Positions 54,880 to 63,901 of a stretch of DNA of 64,000 bases are shown here, piece by piece. The stretch lies in the NCBI RefSeq assembly GCF_003385515.1, contig NZ_QNVT01000010.1, forward strand, positions 142,024 through 206,023, written 5' to 3'. A program made the translations under genes and the position numbers. The notes beneath the pieces were generated by a model. That model worked only from the letters and a program-made list of their open reading frames with translations. It searched no databases and was not told where the DNA came from. Within the stretch, counting starts at the first letter, position 1. Each line of letters begins with the position of its first letter. Origin of the DNA: Chryseobacterium pennae. Lineage in GTDB: Bacteria > Bacteroidota > Bacteroidia > Flavobacteriales > Weeksellaceae.

Positions 54880-55251
54880 ATGGAAAAACAGAACAATCAT
54901 AAAGAATGTTTACAGATCTTGAAACCAGTCCGTGATACACTGGATGTGATAAGCGGAAAATGGAAATTACTTATCATCGTTTCATTAAATGCAGGAAACA
55001 AACGTTTTACTGAAATTGAAAGGAGTATTCCGAAACTGACATCAAAAGTGTTGGCAAAAGAACTAAAAGAGCTTGAACAAAACGGTTTGGTGGAAAGAAT
55101 CGTAAAAGACACCTATCCGGTGAGTATAGAATATTATATCACGACCCATGCAGAAACATTAACAACAGTGGTAGAATCTTTAAAAGACTGGGGTGAAAAT
55201 CACCGTAAACATATCTTTGGAAGCCCTTTGGTAGCGAAGAATGAGGGATGA
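54880..55251 (+). CDS. HxlR-family transcriptional regulator
   Basis: A 123-residue winged helix-turn-helix regulator with the family-typical segment DVISGKWKLLIIVSLNAGNKRFTEIERSI at about 17-45 (written in parts: SGKWKLLIIVSL, RFTEIE) and the wing VERIVKDTYPVSIEYYIT. HxlR proteins often sense quinones or aldehydes. The ATG at 54880 is preferred over a GTG at 54874. It is divergent from azoR and probably represses both genes via the inverted repeat at 54838-54878. Confidence 0.9.
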   Translation: MEKQNNHKECLQILKPVRDTLDVISGKWKLLIIVSLNAGNKRFTEIERSIPKLTSKVLAKELKELEQNGLVERIVKDTYPVSIEYYITTHAETLTTVVESLKDWGENHRKHIFGSPLVAKNEG

Positions 55252-55377
55252 TGACAGATTAAAAAAATGAAATTTAATATTTTAAAGAAATTTTTTTTAT
55301 CGAAAAAAGAAAAAACAGTAGATCGGGCCCTATCTTCTTTCTTATCCTATATCAACTTTTTTCACTCTCACATCCCG

Positions 55378-55385
55378 TACATTTG
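55378..55385 (+). promoter_or_regulatory. -7 promoter element of the pirin gene
   Basis: TACATTTG matches TAnnTTTG, 20 bases before the start codon; no TTG at -33. Confidence 0.4.
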
Positions 55386-55405
55386 TACCATAAATAATCA
55401 CAGAA

Positions 55406-56134
55406 ATGAAAACAGTATATCATAAAGCAGATTCAAGAGGCCATGCTAATCATGGTTGGTTAAACTCTTACCACACATTCAGTTTTGCAAACTATCAGAA
55501 CAATGACAGAATGAACTTTGGAGTATTAAGAGTATTGAACGACGATACCGTGTCTCAGGGGATGGGATTCGGGACACACCCACACAGAGATATGGAAATT
55601 ATTTCCATTCCTTTAGAAGGTGATTTGGAACACAAAGATTCAATGGGGACTACTGCGGTCATCAAAAAAGGCGAAATTCAGGTAATGAGTGCCGGAACCG
55701 GAGTGCAACATAGTGAATACAACAAAAATAAAGACGAAGAGGTAAAATTCTTACAGATCTGGGTTTTCCCAAAAGAGGTGGGTGTAGAGCCGAGATATGA
55801 CCAGAAAAGCATCAAAGAAGGTGAGAAAATGAATGGATTCCAACAGATTCTATCTCCTAATAAAAATGATGACGGAGTCTGGATTCATCAGGACGCATGG
55901 TTTAACCTGGCGAACTTTAAAAAAGGAAACGGGAAAAACTATATGCTGAATAAAAAAGGAAACGGAGTTTACGCATTTGTTTTAAAAGGAAGTGCAAAAG
56001 TAGGAGACCGTGTACTTAATGAAAGAGACGGATTGGGAATCTGGGATACGCAAAGCTTTAATATCGAAGCAGTAGAAGATGCAGAAATATTATTGATGGA
56101 AGTCCCAATGGAATTACCGTCTTATCTTAAATAA
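55406..56134 (+). CDS. pirin family protein
   Basis: A 242-residue bicupin. The N-terminal domain holds FGTHPHRDMEIISIPLEGDL, with the metal-binding His-x-His of pirin and a Glu downstream (GVQHSEYN). Members are iron-binding; some are quercetin dioxygenases. It lies close to two quinone/flavin reductases and a quinone-type regulator, which suggests redox or aromatic-compound stress. Length typical. Confidence 0.92.
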   Translation: MKTVYHKADSRGHANHGWLNSYHTFSFANYQNNDRMNFGVLRVLNDDTVSQGMGFGTHPHRDMEIISIPLEGDLEHKDSMGTTAVIKKGEIQVMSAGTGVQHSEYNKNKDEEVKFLQIWVFPKEVGVEPRYDQKSIKEGEKMNGFQQILSPNKNDDGVWIHQDAWFNLANFKKGNGKNYMLNKKGNGVYAFVLKGSAKVGDRVLNERDGLGIWDTQSFNIEAVEDAEILLMEVPMELPSYLK

Positions 56135-56172
56135 AAAACTAAATTTGTATCCTTAAAAATTAAAAATAATAT

Positions 56173-56206
56173 AGAAGCATCATTGGGAAATCCGGGTGAT
56201 GCTTCT
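56173..56206 (+). terminator. hairpin between pirin and FMN reductase genes
   Basis: AGAAGCATCA (56173-56182) and TGATGCTTCT (56197-56206), a perfect 10-bp pair with a 14-base loop, but no T run; weak terminator or mRNA processing site. Confidence 0.45.
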
Positions 56207-56232
56207 GTATAACTTAAAAATAAATACGATAT

Positions 56233-56784
56233 ATGAAGATCTTAGCAATAGCAGGAAGTAACTCAGAAGTTTCAATGAACAAGCAGTTGGTAGCTTATGC
56301 ATCAACATTATTTGATAAAGCAGAAGTAGAAGTAATTGATTTAAATCCTTTCGAAATGCCAATCTATAAACATGAAAGAGAATTAGCAGGTGGAGTTCCT
56401 CAGGAAGCTCATGATTTTGCAGCAAAAATTGATGGAGCAGATCTACTGTTGGTTTCTTTAGGGGAACACAATGGTACGTATTCTACAGCATTCAAAAATG
56501 TGTTCGACTGGGTATCAAGAATCAAAGACAGAACTGTATGGAATGAAGTACCAATGCTATTGATGGCTACATCACCTGGAGGTAGAGGTGGAGCTGGAGT
56601 TTTGGAAGCAGCATCCAAGCGTTTCCCTTTTCACGGTGGAAATGTGGTGGAAACATTCTCGCTTCCTTTCTTCAATGATAACTTTGATAAATCTGTGCAA
56701 AAGATTTCTAATGCAGAGAAAGACAGTGAATTAAAAGAAAAAGTAAAGAAGATTGCGGCTATTGAAACCATCCTTGAAAAATAG
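56233..56784 (+). CDS. NADPH-dependent FMN reductase
   Basis: A 183-residue flavodoxin-like protein. The FMN loop AGSNSEVSMNKQL follows strand 1, and LVSLGEHNGTYSTAFKNVFDW and MATSPGGRGGAGVLEAA are typical for this chromate/quinone reductase group (PF03358). It transfers electrons from NAD(P)H to quinones, FMN or metal oxyanions. It ends the redox block with azoR, HxlR and pirin. A new promoter begins right after its stop codon. Confidence 0.9.
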   Translation: MKILAIAGSNSEVSMNKQLVAYASTLFDKAEVEVIDLNPFEMPIYKHERELAGGVPQEAHDFAAKIDGADLLLVSLGEHNGTYSTAFKNVFDWVSRIKDRTVWNEVPMLLMATSPGGRGGAGVLEAASKRFPFHGGNVVETFSLPFFNDNFDKSVQKISNAEKDSELKEKVKKIAAIETILEK

Positions 56785-56787
56785 AAT

Positions 56788-56817
56788 TTGAATATTCATT
56801 TAAAATTACTATTTTTG
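56788..56817 (+). promoter_or_regulatory. promoter of a short transcription unit before purM
   Basis: TTG at 56788-56790, exact 19-base spacer, TATTTTTG at 56810-56817: full consensus. It starts right after the FMN reductase stop codon and 245-275 bases before purM. Confidence 0.7.
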
Positions 56818-56823
56818 CAAAAA

Positions 56824-56946
56824 GAAAAGAGATGAAAATTCAGACCTCCTATAAACAATGTTTTTCTCATAAAGGGAAAATTGTGGGCTCTGAAATTCTG
56901 AGATAAAATAACGGCCGATAATCTGAAAAGATTGTCGGCTTTTTTG
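56824..56946 (+). ncRNA. putative small RNA or purine-operon leader
   Basis: From the predicted start near 56824 to a strong terminator (GCCGATAATCT / AGATTGTCGGC with a GAAA loop at 56914-56939, then TTTTTT) the unit is about 120 bases. AAATTCAGA near the 5' end can pair imperfectly with TCTGAAATT near 56889, giving a long-range stem. It also contains a 24-codon open frame (56832-56906). It matches no riboswitch known to me. It may be an independent RNA, a leader peptide, or an attenuator of purM, whose start codon lies 115 bases after the terminator. Confidence 0.5.
56832..56906 (+). CDS. possible 24-residue peptide in the short unit
   Basis: ATG at 56832 with AAAAGAG before it; peptide begins MKIQTSYKQCFSHKGK. 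It is basic, contains one Cys, and is not recognised. It may be real, a leader peptide, or chance within an RNA. Confidence 0.2.
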   Translation: MKIQTSYKQCFSHKGKIVGSEILR

Positions 56947-57061
56947 TTTTCTAAATTTGAAATAAAAAGTAAATTGAAATATAAAAGATAGTAAGGTGAC
57001 AGACACCGGATCATCAATAGTCTGAGATCTGAAACATATTATCTAAAAAATCTAAGCAGAC

Positions 57062-58054
57062 ATGAGCAACACTTACAAATCAGCAGGAGTAGACAAAGAA
57101 GAAGGATACAAAACGGTTGACAAGATTAAAAAAGCAGTGGGTGAAACCCATAATTCCAATGTATTGAACCATTTGGGAAGCTTTGGTGCTTTCTACGAAA
57201 TCGGTGGATACAAAAACCCAGTTCTTGTTTCAGGAACAGACGGGGTAGGAACTAAGCTGAAAGTAGCTTTGGATACCAAAAAATATGACTCTATCGGAGT
57301 AGACTGTTTCGCAATGTGTGCTAACGATATTCTTTGTCACGGGGCAAAACCTTTGTTCTTCTTAGATTATTTAGCTTGTGGAAAGCTGGATTCTGAAATT
57401 GCAGCAGAAATCGTTTTAGGAATGGTGAATGCCTGTAAAGATAACAACTGTGCACTAATCGGTGGGGAAACTGCTGAAATGCCGGGAATGTACCAGCCGG
57501 GTGATTATGATGTTGCAGGATTCTGTGTAGGAATCGTAGAAAAAGATCAGATCATTGATGGTTCAAACATTAAGGCAGGTAATAAAATTATCGCATTGCC
57601 AAGCTCAGGATTCCATTCTAACGGATTCTCTTTAGTAAGAAAAGTATTCCCGAACTTCGAAGAGGAGTTTGAAGGAAAACCATTATACGAAACCCTTTTA
57701 GTACCAACAAGACTATATTTCAAAGATATTCATAAAGTATTGGAAGAAGTAAAAGTAGGTGGAATTGCTCACATTACAGGTGGTGGATTATACGAAAACG
57801 TTCCAAGAATCATTCCTGAAGGACTTTGTGCTTCTATTGACGGTTCCAAAATCAGAATTCCAAGTGTAATGCTTGAACTGGAGAAGAGAGGTGGAATTGC
57901 TCGTGAAGAAATGCACGGTACTTTCAACATGGGTGTAGGAATGGTAATCGTAGTAGATGCTGAACATGCTGAAAAAGTATTACACCTTTTAGATGATGCT
58001 TACGAAATCGGAGAAATCACTGAAGGAGCAGAAAAAATCAATTTATCACTATAA
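57062..58054 (+). CDS. purM: phosphoribosylformylglycinamidine cyclo-ligase (AIR synthetase)
   Basis: A 330-residue ATP-dependent enzyme that forms 5-aminoimidazole ribotide from FGAM, step 5 of purine synthesis. The family motifs VSGTDGVGTKLKVA, DCFAMCANDILCHGAKPLFFLDYLA, LIGGETAEMPGMY and GGIAHITGGGLYENVPRI are all present. Length normal. First gene of the purM / small protein / purN / purH / purD / guaA series; a terminator and possible leader lie in front. Confidence 0.97.
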   Translation: MSNTYKSAGVDKEEGYKTVDKIKKAVGETHNSNVLNHLGSFGAFYEIGGYKNPVLVSGTDGVGTKLKVALDTKKYDSIGVDCFAMCANDILCHGAKPLFFLDYLACGKLDSEIAAEIVLGMVNACKDNNCALIGGETAEMPGMYQPGDYDVAGFCVGIVEKDQIIDGSNIKAGNKIIALPSSGFHSNGFSLVRKVFPNFEEEFEGKPLYETLLVPTRLYFKDIHKVLEEVKVGGIAHITGGGLYENVPRIIPEGLCASIDGSKIRIPSVMLELEKRGGIAREEMHGTFNMGVGMVIVVDAEHAEKVLHLLDDAYEIGEITEGAEKINLSL

Positions 58055-58105
58055 CAATCTAACAATTAAAATCGTCGTTATATTGTTAGGCTGTTACCTT
58101 ATAAA

Positions 58106-58522
58106 ATGAAGAACCCCATCCGTTATTGTCTCATAATAATAGTACTCCTGGGAGTCGGATATTGGGGATTTAATAGCTGGAAACATAAAACATCTTTAGG
58201 AGAACTTATCATCATCGAAGCTACATTTATGCAATATGTCTGCGGAGACGAAAATGATGACGCCAAAGTTGAAAAAGTAAGCGATTCACGATATAACTTT
58301 TTATTAGGAAAAGATATAAATCCTGAAACAGAAAATAGTCTTGATCCCATCGATTTTAAAGATTATTTTTATGATAATCGGACCGATCAATATTACATGA
58401 CATATAGATTGAAAGGTAGTTTGGAACAGAATTCAAGATCAGGATGCAGTGATTCCGCTCCCAGATTTTATGTGGAGGAAATAGAAAGATTAGACGGAAC
58501 TCACCGGGTAGTAAAAAAATAA
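58106..58522 (+). CDS. small membrane-anchored protein of unknown function
   Basis: A 138-residue protein with one N-terminal membrane helix (about 6-22, YCLIIIVLLGVGYWGF) and an acidic exported domain with two Cys (YVCGDEND and SGCSDS), which could form a disulfide. Not recognised. It lies between purM and purN; this placement has no obvious link with purine synthesis. Confidence 0.65.
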   Translation: MKNPIRYCLIIIVLLGVGYWGFNSWKHKTSLGELIIIEATFMQYVCGDENDDAKVEKVSDSRYNFLLGKDINPETENSLDPIDFKDYFYDNRTDQYYMTYRLKGSLEQNSRSGCSDSAPRFYVEEIERLDGTHRVVKK

Positions 58523-58568
58523 ATTGAATAGATATCAGACAGGAAACTGAAAGATGTATTTAAAATAA

Positions 58569-58601
58569 AGCCTTGTCAAGGTTTTAAACCTTGACAAGGC
58601 T
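58569..58601. repeat. 33-bp near-continuous palindrome before purN
   Basis: AGCCTTGTCAAGGTTT and AAACCTTGACAAGGCT are perfect 16-base reverse complements around one central T. It lies 11 bases before the purN start codon, so can form a hairpin in the mRNA next to the ribosome binding region. Possibly a dispersed mobile repeat. Confidence 0.9.
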
Positions 58602-58612
58602 GCCAAAAAAAT

Positions 58613-59176
58613 ATGAAGAACATTGTTGTACTTGTATCCGGTTCAGGAAGTAATCTCCAAAGAATCATTGATACCATCGAAGCCGGAGAGATCCAAAACG
58701 CAAAAGTGGTTTTAGTGGTGGCAGACAGAGAATGCTACGGATTGGAAAGAGCGAAGAATCATAATATAGAAAGCATACTTATTCCAAGAGGAAAGAACTT
58801 CAGCAGTGAATTGGCTAACGTAATCCCACAAGATACGGATCTTATCGTATTGGCAGGATTCCTATCCATTTTAAAACCTGAATTCTGTGAAAACTGGAAT
58901 GGTAAAATAATCAATATTCATCCGGCATTGCTTCCGAAATTCGGAGGAAAAGGAATGTGGGGAATGAACGTTCATAATGCAGTGATTGAGGCTAAAGAAG
59001 TAGAGAGTGGGGCAACAGTGCATTTTGTAACTCCGGGTATTGATGAAGGAGAAGCTATTCTTCAGAAATCTTTTGAAGTAACAGCAGAAGATACTCCTGA
59101 AACATTAGCTCAGAAAGTTCACAAGATTGAATATGAAATATTTCCGCTAGCGATAAATAAGGTCTTAGGGAATTAA
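58613..59176 (+). CDS. purN: phosphoribosylglycinamide formyltransferase
   Basis: A 187-residue enzyme that formylates GAR with 10-formyl-THF (step 3). The GSGSNLQRII phosphate loop, catalytic NIHPALLPKFGG (Asn and His) and the GATVHFVTPGIDEG segment with catalytic Asp are intact. Length normal. Its start codon follows a 33-bp palindrome by 11 bases. Confidence 0.97.
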   Translation: MKNIVVLVSGSGSNLQRIIDTIEAGEIQNAKVVLVVADRECYGLERAKNHNIESILIPRGKNFSSELANVIPQDTDLIVLAGFLSILKPEFCENWNGKIINIHPALLPKFGGKGMWGMNVHNAVIEAKEVESGATVHFVTPGIDEGEAILQKSFEVTAEDTPETLAQKVHKIEYEIFPLAINKVLGN

Positions 59177-59190
59177 TAATGAGTAAAATT

Positions 59191-59240
59191 CCCCTCCTCT
59201 GGAAGGGTGTCAAAAATTTTTAATTTTTGACGGGATGGTT
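59191..59240 (+). repeat. GC-plus-hairpin intergenic repeat between purN and purH
   Basis: CCCCTCCTCTGGAAGGGTGT then GTCAAAAATT / AATTTTTGAC (59209-59218 and 59222-59231, perfect 10-bp hairpin, 3-base loop) and GGGATGGTT. The form resembles dispersed palindromic elements I have seen in Chryseobacterium-type genomes; only one copy is in this window. Confidence 0.6.
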
Positions 59241-59327
59241 AAAAATCTAAGTAAAATAAAAAGTAATCCGGAGGTGAAAGACCCGGATACAGTTTGAAAT
59301 AACTGTGAAAAGTAAAAATTGAAAGTA

Positions 59328-60845
59328 ATGAGTAAAAAGAGAGTTTTAATCAGTGTTTCTGACAAAAGTGGATTAATTGAATTCGCACAGTTTTTGGAAG
59401 CTCAGAATTATGAGTTGATCTCCACAGGAGGAACGTTCAAACATTTGAAAGACGCTGGTTTAAATCCAATTCAGATTGATGAGGTAACCAATTTTCCTGA
59501 AATGTTGGACGGTAGAGTAAAAACTTTACACCCAAAAGTTCACGGTGGATTGTTAGCGGTTCGTACCAACGAAGAGCACATGAAAACCGTTCAGGAACAC
59601 GGAATTGGTCTGATTGACATGGTAATCGTAAACCTTTATCCTTTCTTCGAAAACGTGAACAAAGACATTTCGTTACACGAGAAAGTAGAGTTTATCGATA
59701 TCGGTGGTCCGTCTATGCTTCGTTCTGCAGCAAAAAACTTTGATTCTGTTACGGTAATTACTGATGTAGAAGATTATACAACGGTAAAAATTGAAATGGA
59801 ACAAAACGGGGATACTTACATTGAAACCCGTAAGAAGCTTGCAGGAAAAGTATTCAACCTTACATCAGCTTATGATGCTGCTATTTCAAGAATGCTTTTA
59901 GATGAGGAATATCCAACGTATTTAAATGCATCTTACAAAAAAGTTTCTGATCTTAGATACGGTGAAAACCCTCACCAGTCGGCAGCTTACTATGTTTCTA
60001 CTTTCGAGAACGGAGCAATGAAAGACTTCGAGCAGCTTGGAGGTAAAGAACTTTCTTTCAACAACCTTCGTGATATGGACCTTTGCTGGAAAGTAGTCAC
60101 TGAGTTCAAAGAAGAAATGGCTTGTTGTGCCGTAAAACACTCTACCCCTTGTGGAGTTGCGATAGGTACATCAGCATTGGAAACATACCAAAAAACTTTC
60201 GAATGTGATCCGGTTTCCATCTTTGGCGGAATTGTTGCAATGAACTACAAGATTGATGCTGCAACAGCTGAAGAGCTAAACAAAACTTTCCTTGAGATTG
60301 TAATGGCTCCGGATTTCGACGAAGAAGCTCTTGAAGTTTTAAGAAAAAAGAAAAACCTGAGAATCATCAAAATCGTAAACCCTGTTTCTGATAAAAAGAC
60401 TTGGGTAAAAGTAGATGGTGGTATCCTGGTTCAGGATAATGATTTACATTTCTCTGATGATATCAAAGTAGTAACTGAAACTCAGCCTACAGAAGAACAG
60501 AAAAAAGCATTGCTTTTCTCTCAGAGAGTAGTAAAATATGTGAAATCTAATGCTATTGTTGTTTCCAATGGAATCCAGGCTTTCGGAATCGGAGGTGGAC
60601 AGGTTAACAGAATCTGGGCTACACAGCAGGCAATCGAAAGAGCAAAAGAAAAATTCACAGGAGATTTAGTATTGGCATCTGATGCATTTTTCCCTTTCCG
60701 TGACGTAGTAGATTTCTGCGCTCAGGAAGGTATCAAAGCAATCATCCAGCCAGGAGGAAGTGTAAAAGATCAGGACAGCATTGAAGCTGCTAATGAGCAC
60801 AAAATCCCAATGATGTTTACTGGGGTTAGACACTTTTTCCACTAA
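59328..60845 (+). CDS. purH: bifunctional AICAR formyltransferase / IMP cyclohydrolase
   Basis: A 505-residue enzyme for the last two steps to IMP. The N-terminal IMP cyclohydrolase domain ([35 protein letters not shown]) is followed by the AICAR transformylase ([28 protein letters not shown] with catalytic Lys-His; ending TGVRHFFH). The ATG at 59328 is chosen; a TTG at 59319 is three codons upstream. Length typical. A dispersed repeat separates it from purN. Confidence 0.97.
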   Translation: MSKKRVLISVSDKSGLIEFAQFLEAQNYELISTGGTFKHLKDAGLNPIQIDEVTNFPEMLDGRVKTLHPKVHGGLLAVRTNEEHMKTVQEHGIGLIDMVIVNLYPFFENVNKDISLHEKVEFIDIGGPSMLRSAAKNFDSVTVITDVEDYTTVKIEMEQNGDTYIETRKKLAGKVFNLTSAYDAAISRMLLDEEYPTYLNASYKKVSDLRYGENPHQSAAYYVSTFENGAMKDFEQLGGKELSFNNLRDMDLCWKVVTEFKEEMACCAVKHSTPCGVAIGTSALETYQKTFECDPVSIFGGIVAMNYKIDAATAEELNKTFLEIVMAPDFDEEALEVLRKKKNLRIIKIVNPVSDKKTWVKVDGGILVQDNDLHFSDDIKVVTETQPTEEQKKALLFSQRVVKYVKSNAIVVSNGIQAFGIGGGQVNRIWATQQAIERAKEKFTGDLVLASDAFFPFRDVVDFCAQEGIKAIIQPGGSVKDQDSIEAANEHKIPMMFTGVRHFFH

Positions 60846-60863
60846 TTAAAATAGAGTTAAAAA

Positions 60864-60899
60864 ATAATTTTGGATGGTAATTTTAACATCCAAAATTAT
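60864..60899 (+). terminator. hairpin between purH and purD
   Basis: ATAATTTTGGATG / CATCCAAAATTAT, a perfect 13-bp pair with a 10-base loop, no real T run. TATATTTG at 60899-60906 may be a -7 element for purD. Confidence 0.55.
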
Positions 60900-60934
60900 A
60901 TATTTGTAGAATAAGACTAGATAATAAATAAAGT

Positions 60935-62173
60935 ATGAGAATATTAATCATAGGTGAAGGCGGTAGAGAATCTGCTTTAGCAGCAAAGCTTCAGAATGAC
61001 CCGAGAATTTCTAAAATGTTTTTTGCTAACGGGAATGCTACTACCGATGCAATAGGGAAAAATGTTCATTTATCAGAAATCAAAGAACTTAGAGATTTCG
61101 CTATTAAAGAAAAGGTTGATTTAACGATCGTTGGACCGGAAGCACCATTGGTAGCTGGGATCAAAGATGAGTTTAAAAAACATGACCTTAAGGTTTTCGG
61201 ACCTACTCAGAAAGTAGCAAGCCTGGAAGGAAGCAAGGCTTTTTCTAAGAAATTTATGCAGACCTATGATATCAAAACAGCTAAAGCGGTAGTATTTGAT
61301 TCATATAACGATGCTAAAGAATATGTACAAACACAGCAATATCCTTTAGTGATCAAGGCAAGTGGGTTAGCAGGTGGAAAAGGAGTTGTTATCTGTGATA
61401 CCCTTGAAGAAGCTGAAGCTACTATCCACGACTTCATGATCAGAAGAATCTATGGAGATGCAGGAATCCGTTTGGTGATTGAAGAATATTTACAAGGTTT
61501 TGAAGCTTCTATCATTGCTTTCTCTAATGGTGAAAAACTTTTCCCATGTGTAGCTGCAAAAGATTATAAAAAAGCAGGAAACGGAGATACAGGACCCAAT
61601 ACAGGAGGGATGGGTTCAGTGGCACCAAGCCCAGAGTTTACTCAGGAGCACTACGCTGATTTTGAACAAAATATTTTAGAACCTACTATTAAAGGTCTTA
61701 AAGCAGAAGGATTCAGTTTCAAAGGAATCATTTTCTTCGGATTAATGGTAACTAAGAACGGAGCTTATCTTCTTGAATACAACATGAGATTCGGAGATCC
61801 TGAAACTCAGGTATTGATGGCGCTTATGGAAAACAATCTTTTAGATGTGATCCAGGACTGTATGGACGGAAAAGACATTGAGCTTAAGTTTAAAGACGAA
61901 AAAGCAGTTTGTCTTGTCATGTGTTCAGGTGGCTATCCAAGAAACATTGAAACAGGTTTCGAAATTACAGGAGAAGACAAAGTAAAACATAGTAAACTAT
62001 TATATGCAGGAGCTATCAAAAAAGGAGACAAAGTGGTTTCCAATGGAGGTAGAGTATTGAACATTGTAGCTACCGGAGCTACTTTCGATGATGCCCGCAA
62101 AAAAGTTTACGAAGACGCAGGACATGTACATTTCGATTACGGCTTCTACAGAGAAGACATCGGAAAGTTTTAA
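60935..62173 (+). CDS. purD: phosphoribosylamine--glycine ligase
   Basis: A 412-residue ATP-grasp enzyme that makes GAR from phosphoribosylamine and glycine (step 2). MRILIIGEGGRESALAAKL is the typical start; VIKASGLAGGKGVVI is the ATP-grasp P-loop; GPNTGGMGSVAPSP and YNMRFGDPETQVLM are hallmark segments for substrate and magnesium binding. Length normal. Follows purH by 90 bases. Confidence 0.97.
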   Translation: MRILIIGEGGRESALAAKLQNDPRISKMFFANGNATTDAIGKNVHLSEIKELRDFAIKEKVDLTIVGPEAPLVAGIKDEFKKHDLKVFGPTQKVASLEGSKAFSKKFMQTYDIKTAKAVVFDSYNDAKEYVQTQQYPLVIKASGLAGGKGVVICDTLEEAEATIHDFMIRRIYGDAGIRLVIEEYLQGFEASIIAFSNGEKLFPCVAAKDYKKAGNGDTGPNTGGMGSVAPSPEFTQEHYADFEQNILEPTIKGLKAEGFSFKGIIFFGLMVTKNGAYLLEYNMRFGDPETQVLMALMENNLLDVIQDCMDGKDIELKFKDEKAVCLVMCSGGYPRNIETGFEITGEDKVKHSKLLYAGAIKKGDKVVSNGGRVLNIVATGATFDDARKKVYEDAGHVHFDYGFYREDIGKF

Positions 62174-62237
62174 TAAAAATCACGAGAAAAGATTTGGAGT
62201 CATTCCAAGTCTTTTTTTGTAAAACAGTTAATATTAG

Positions 62238-62315
62238 AAATAAGAGTTCAGATGCCAGATTCCAGACTTCAGACCCCAAATCTGATATCTGTTGTCTGAA
62301 ATCTGATATCTTTCA
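62238..62315. repeat. dispersed CAGATTCCAGAC/CTGATATCTG repeat before guaA
   Basis: Words shared with 30177-30262; lies between purD and guaA and forms no open frame. Confidence 0.5.
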
Positions 62316-62334
62316 AACAAATCAATTATCAAAA

Positions 62335-63864
62335 ATGAACAACGGTATTATTATTTTAGATTTCGGATCCCAGTACAACCAGCTTATCGGAAGAAGAATC
62401 CGTGAGATGGGCGTGTACTCTGAAATCTTACCTTTCAATACACCTTTACAAGATATTTTAGCAAAACAGCCAAAAGGAATTATCCTTTCCGGAGGACCAA
62501 GTTCTGTAAACGCAGAAAATGCTCACCTGGTTGAAAAAGAATTGTATGAGCAGGGAGTTCCGGTTTTAGGAATTTGTTACGGAATGCAGATGACTGCTCA
62601 CCTTTTAGGCGGAAAAGTAAATAAAGGAGAAAAAGGAGAATACGGAAAAGCCAGCCTTGAAATCGTTAAAGAAAGCTCTTTATTAAAAGGCGTAACTCAG
62701 AACTCTGTAGTTTGGATGAGCCACTTTGATGAAGTAGGTGAGTTACCTGCAGGTTTTGAATTAAACGCAAAATCAGGAGTTATTGCTTCCATTTCTAATG
62801 AAGACAAAAAAATATTCTGCGTTCAGTTTCACCCGGAAGTTTCCCATACGGAAGAAGGAGGAAAAATGCTTGAGAACTTCGTATTTGGAATCTGTAATTC
62901 AGAGAAAAACTGGAAACTGACGAACTATATTGAGAAAACAGTAGAAGAAATCCGTGAAAAAGTAGGGGATAACAAAGTGATCCTTGGTCTTTCAGGAGGT
63001 GTTGACTCTTCTGTCGCTGCAGTTTTGATCCATAAAGCAATCGGAGATCAGTTAACTTGTATTTTCGTAGATACAGGATTATTGAGAAAGGATGAAGGTA
63101 AGAAAGTAATGGATCAGTATGGAGAGCATTTCCATATGAACATTAAAATGGTGGATGCCAGAGAAAGATTCCTTTCAAAATTAGCTGGAGTAGATGATCC
63201 TGAAGCGAAGAGAAAAGCTATCGGAAATGAGTTTATCCATGTATTTGATGAAGAATCTCACAAAATTGAAGGGGCTAAATTCTTGGCTCAGGGAACCATT
63301 TACCCTGACGTTATCGAAAGCCAGTCTGTAAACGGACCATCTGCAGTAATCAAGTCTCACCATAACGTGGGCGGACTTCCTGAAGATATGGAATTCGAAT
63401 TGTTAGAGCCATTAAGAGAGCTTTTCAAAGACGAAGTGAGAAGAGTAGGAGAAGAATTAGGAATTCCTCACCACATGGTATACAGACACCCTTTCCCAGG
63501 ACCTGGATTAGGAATCAGAGTATTGGGGGCTGTAGATGCAGAAAAAGTAAGAATCCTTCAGGAAGCTGATGATATCTTCATCGAAGAACTATACAAAAAC
63601 GACCTTTACGAAAAAGTATCCCAGGCTTTCGTAGTATTGCTTCCTGTAAAATCTGTAGGAGTAATGGGTGATGAAAGAACTTACGAATACACAGCGGTAG
63701 TTCGTTCTGCTAATACCATCGACTTTATGACGGCAACATGGAGCAGACTTCCTTATGAGTTCTTAGATACTGTGTCAAGCAGAATCATCAACGAAGTAAG
63801 AGGAATCAATAGAGTAGCTTACGATATTTCAAGCAAACCACCTGCAACGATTGAGTGGGAATAA
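62335..63864 (+). CDS. guaA: GMP synthase (glutamine-hydrolysing)
   Basis: A 509-residue enzyme that aminates XMP to GMP. The class I glutaminase domain has nucleophile C81 (LGICYGM) and H166 with E168 (QFHPEVSH); the ATP pyrophosphatase domain has the P-loop GLSGGVDSSVAAV; the C-terminal dimerisation domain ends in KPPATIEWE, the standard GuaA C-terminus. The ATG at 62335 is chosen: an upstream open stretch from 62194 consists of repeat DNA. Closes the purine gene series. Confidence 0.98.
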   Translation: MNNGIIILDFGSQYNQLIGRRIREMGVYSEILPFNTPLQDILAKQPKGIILSGGPSSVNAENAHLVEKELYEQGVPVLGICYGMQMTAHLLGGKVNKGEKGEYGKASLEIVKESSLLKGVTQNSVVWMSHFDEVGELPAGFELNAKSGVIASISNEDKKIFCVQFHPEVSHTEEGGKMLENFVFGICNSEKNWKLTNYIEKTVEEIREKVGDNKVILGLSGGVDSSVAAVLIHKAIGDQLTCIFVDTGLLRKDEGKKVMDQYGEHFHMNIKMVDARERFLSKLAGVDDPEAKRKAIGNEFIHVFDEESHKIEGAKFLAQGTIYPDVIESQSVNGPSAVIKSHHNVGGLPEDMEFELLEPLRELFKDEVRRVGEELGIPHHMVYRHPFPGPGLGIRVLGAVDAEKVRILQEADDIFIEELYKNDLYEKVSQAFVVLLPVKSVGVMGDERTYEYTAVVRSANTIDFMTATWSRLPYEFLDTVSSRIINEVRGINRVAYDISSKPPATIEWE

Positions 63865-63901
63865 TTTTTGACTTGAATTTTAGATATAAATCCTGCCCGT
63901 T

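Noticed and set aside
62194..62334. N-terminal extension of GMP synthase
   Set aside because: Encoded by dispersed repeat DNA; the normal GuaA start is at 62335.
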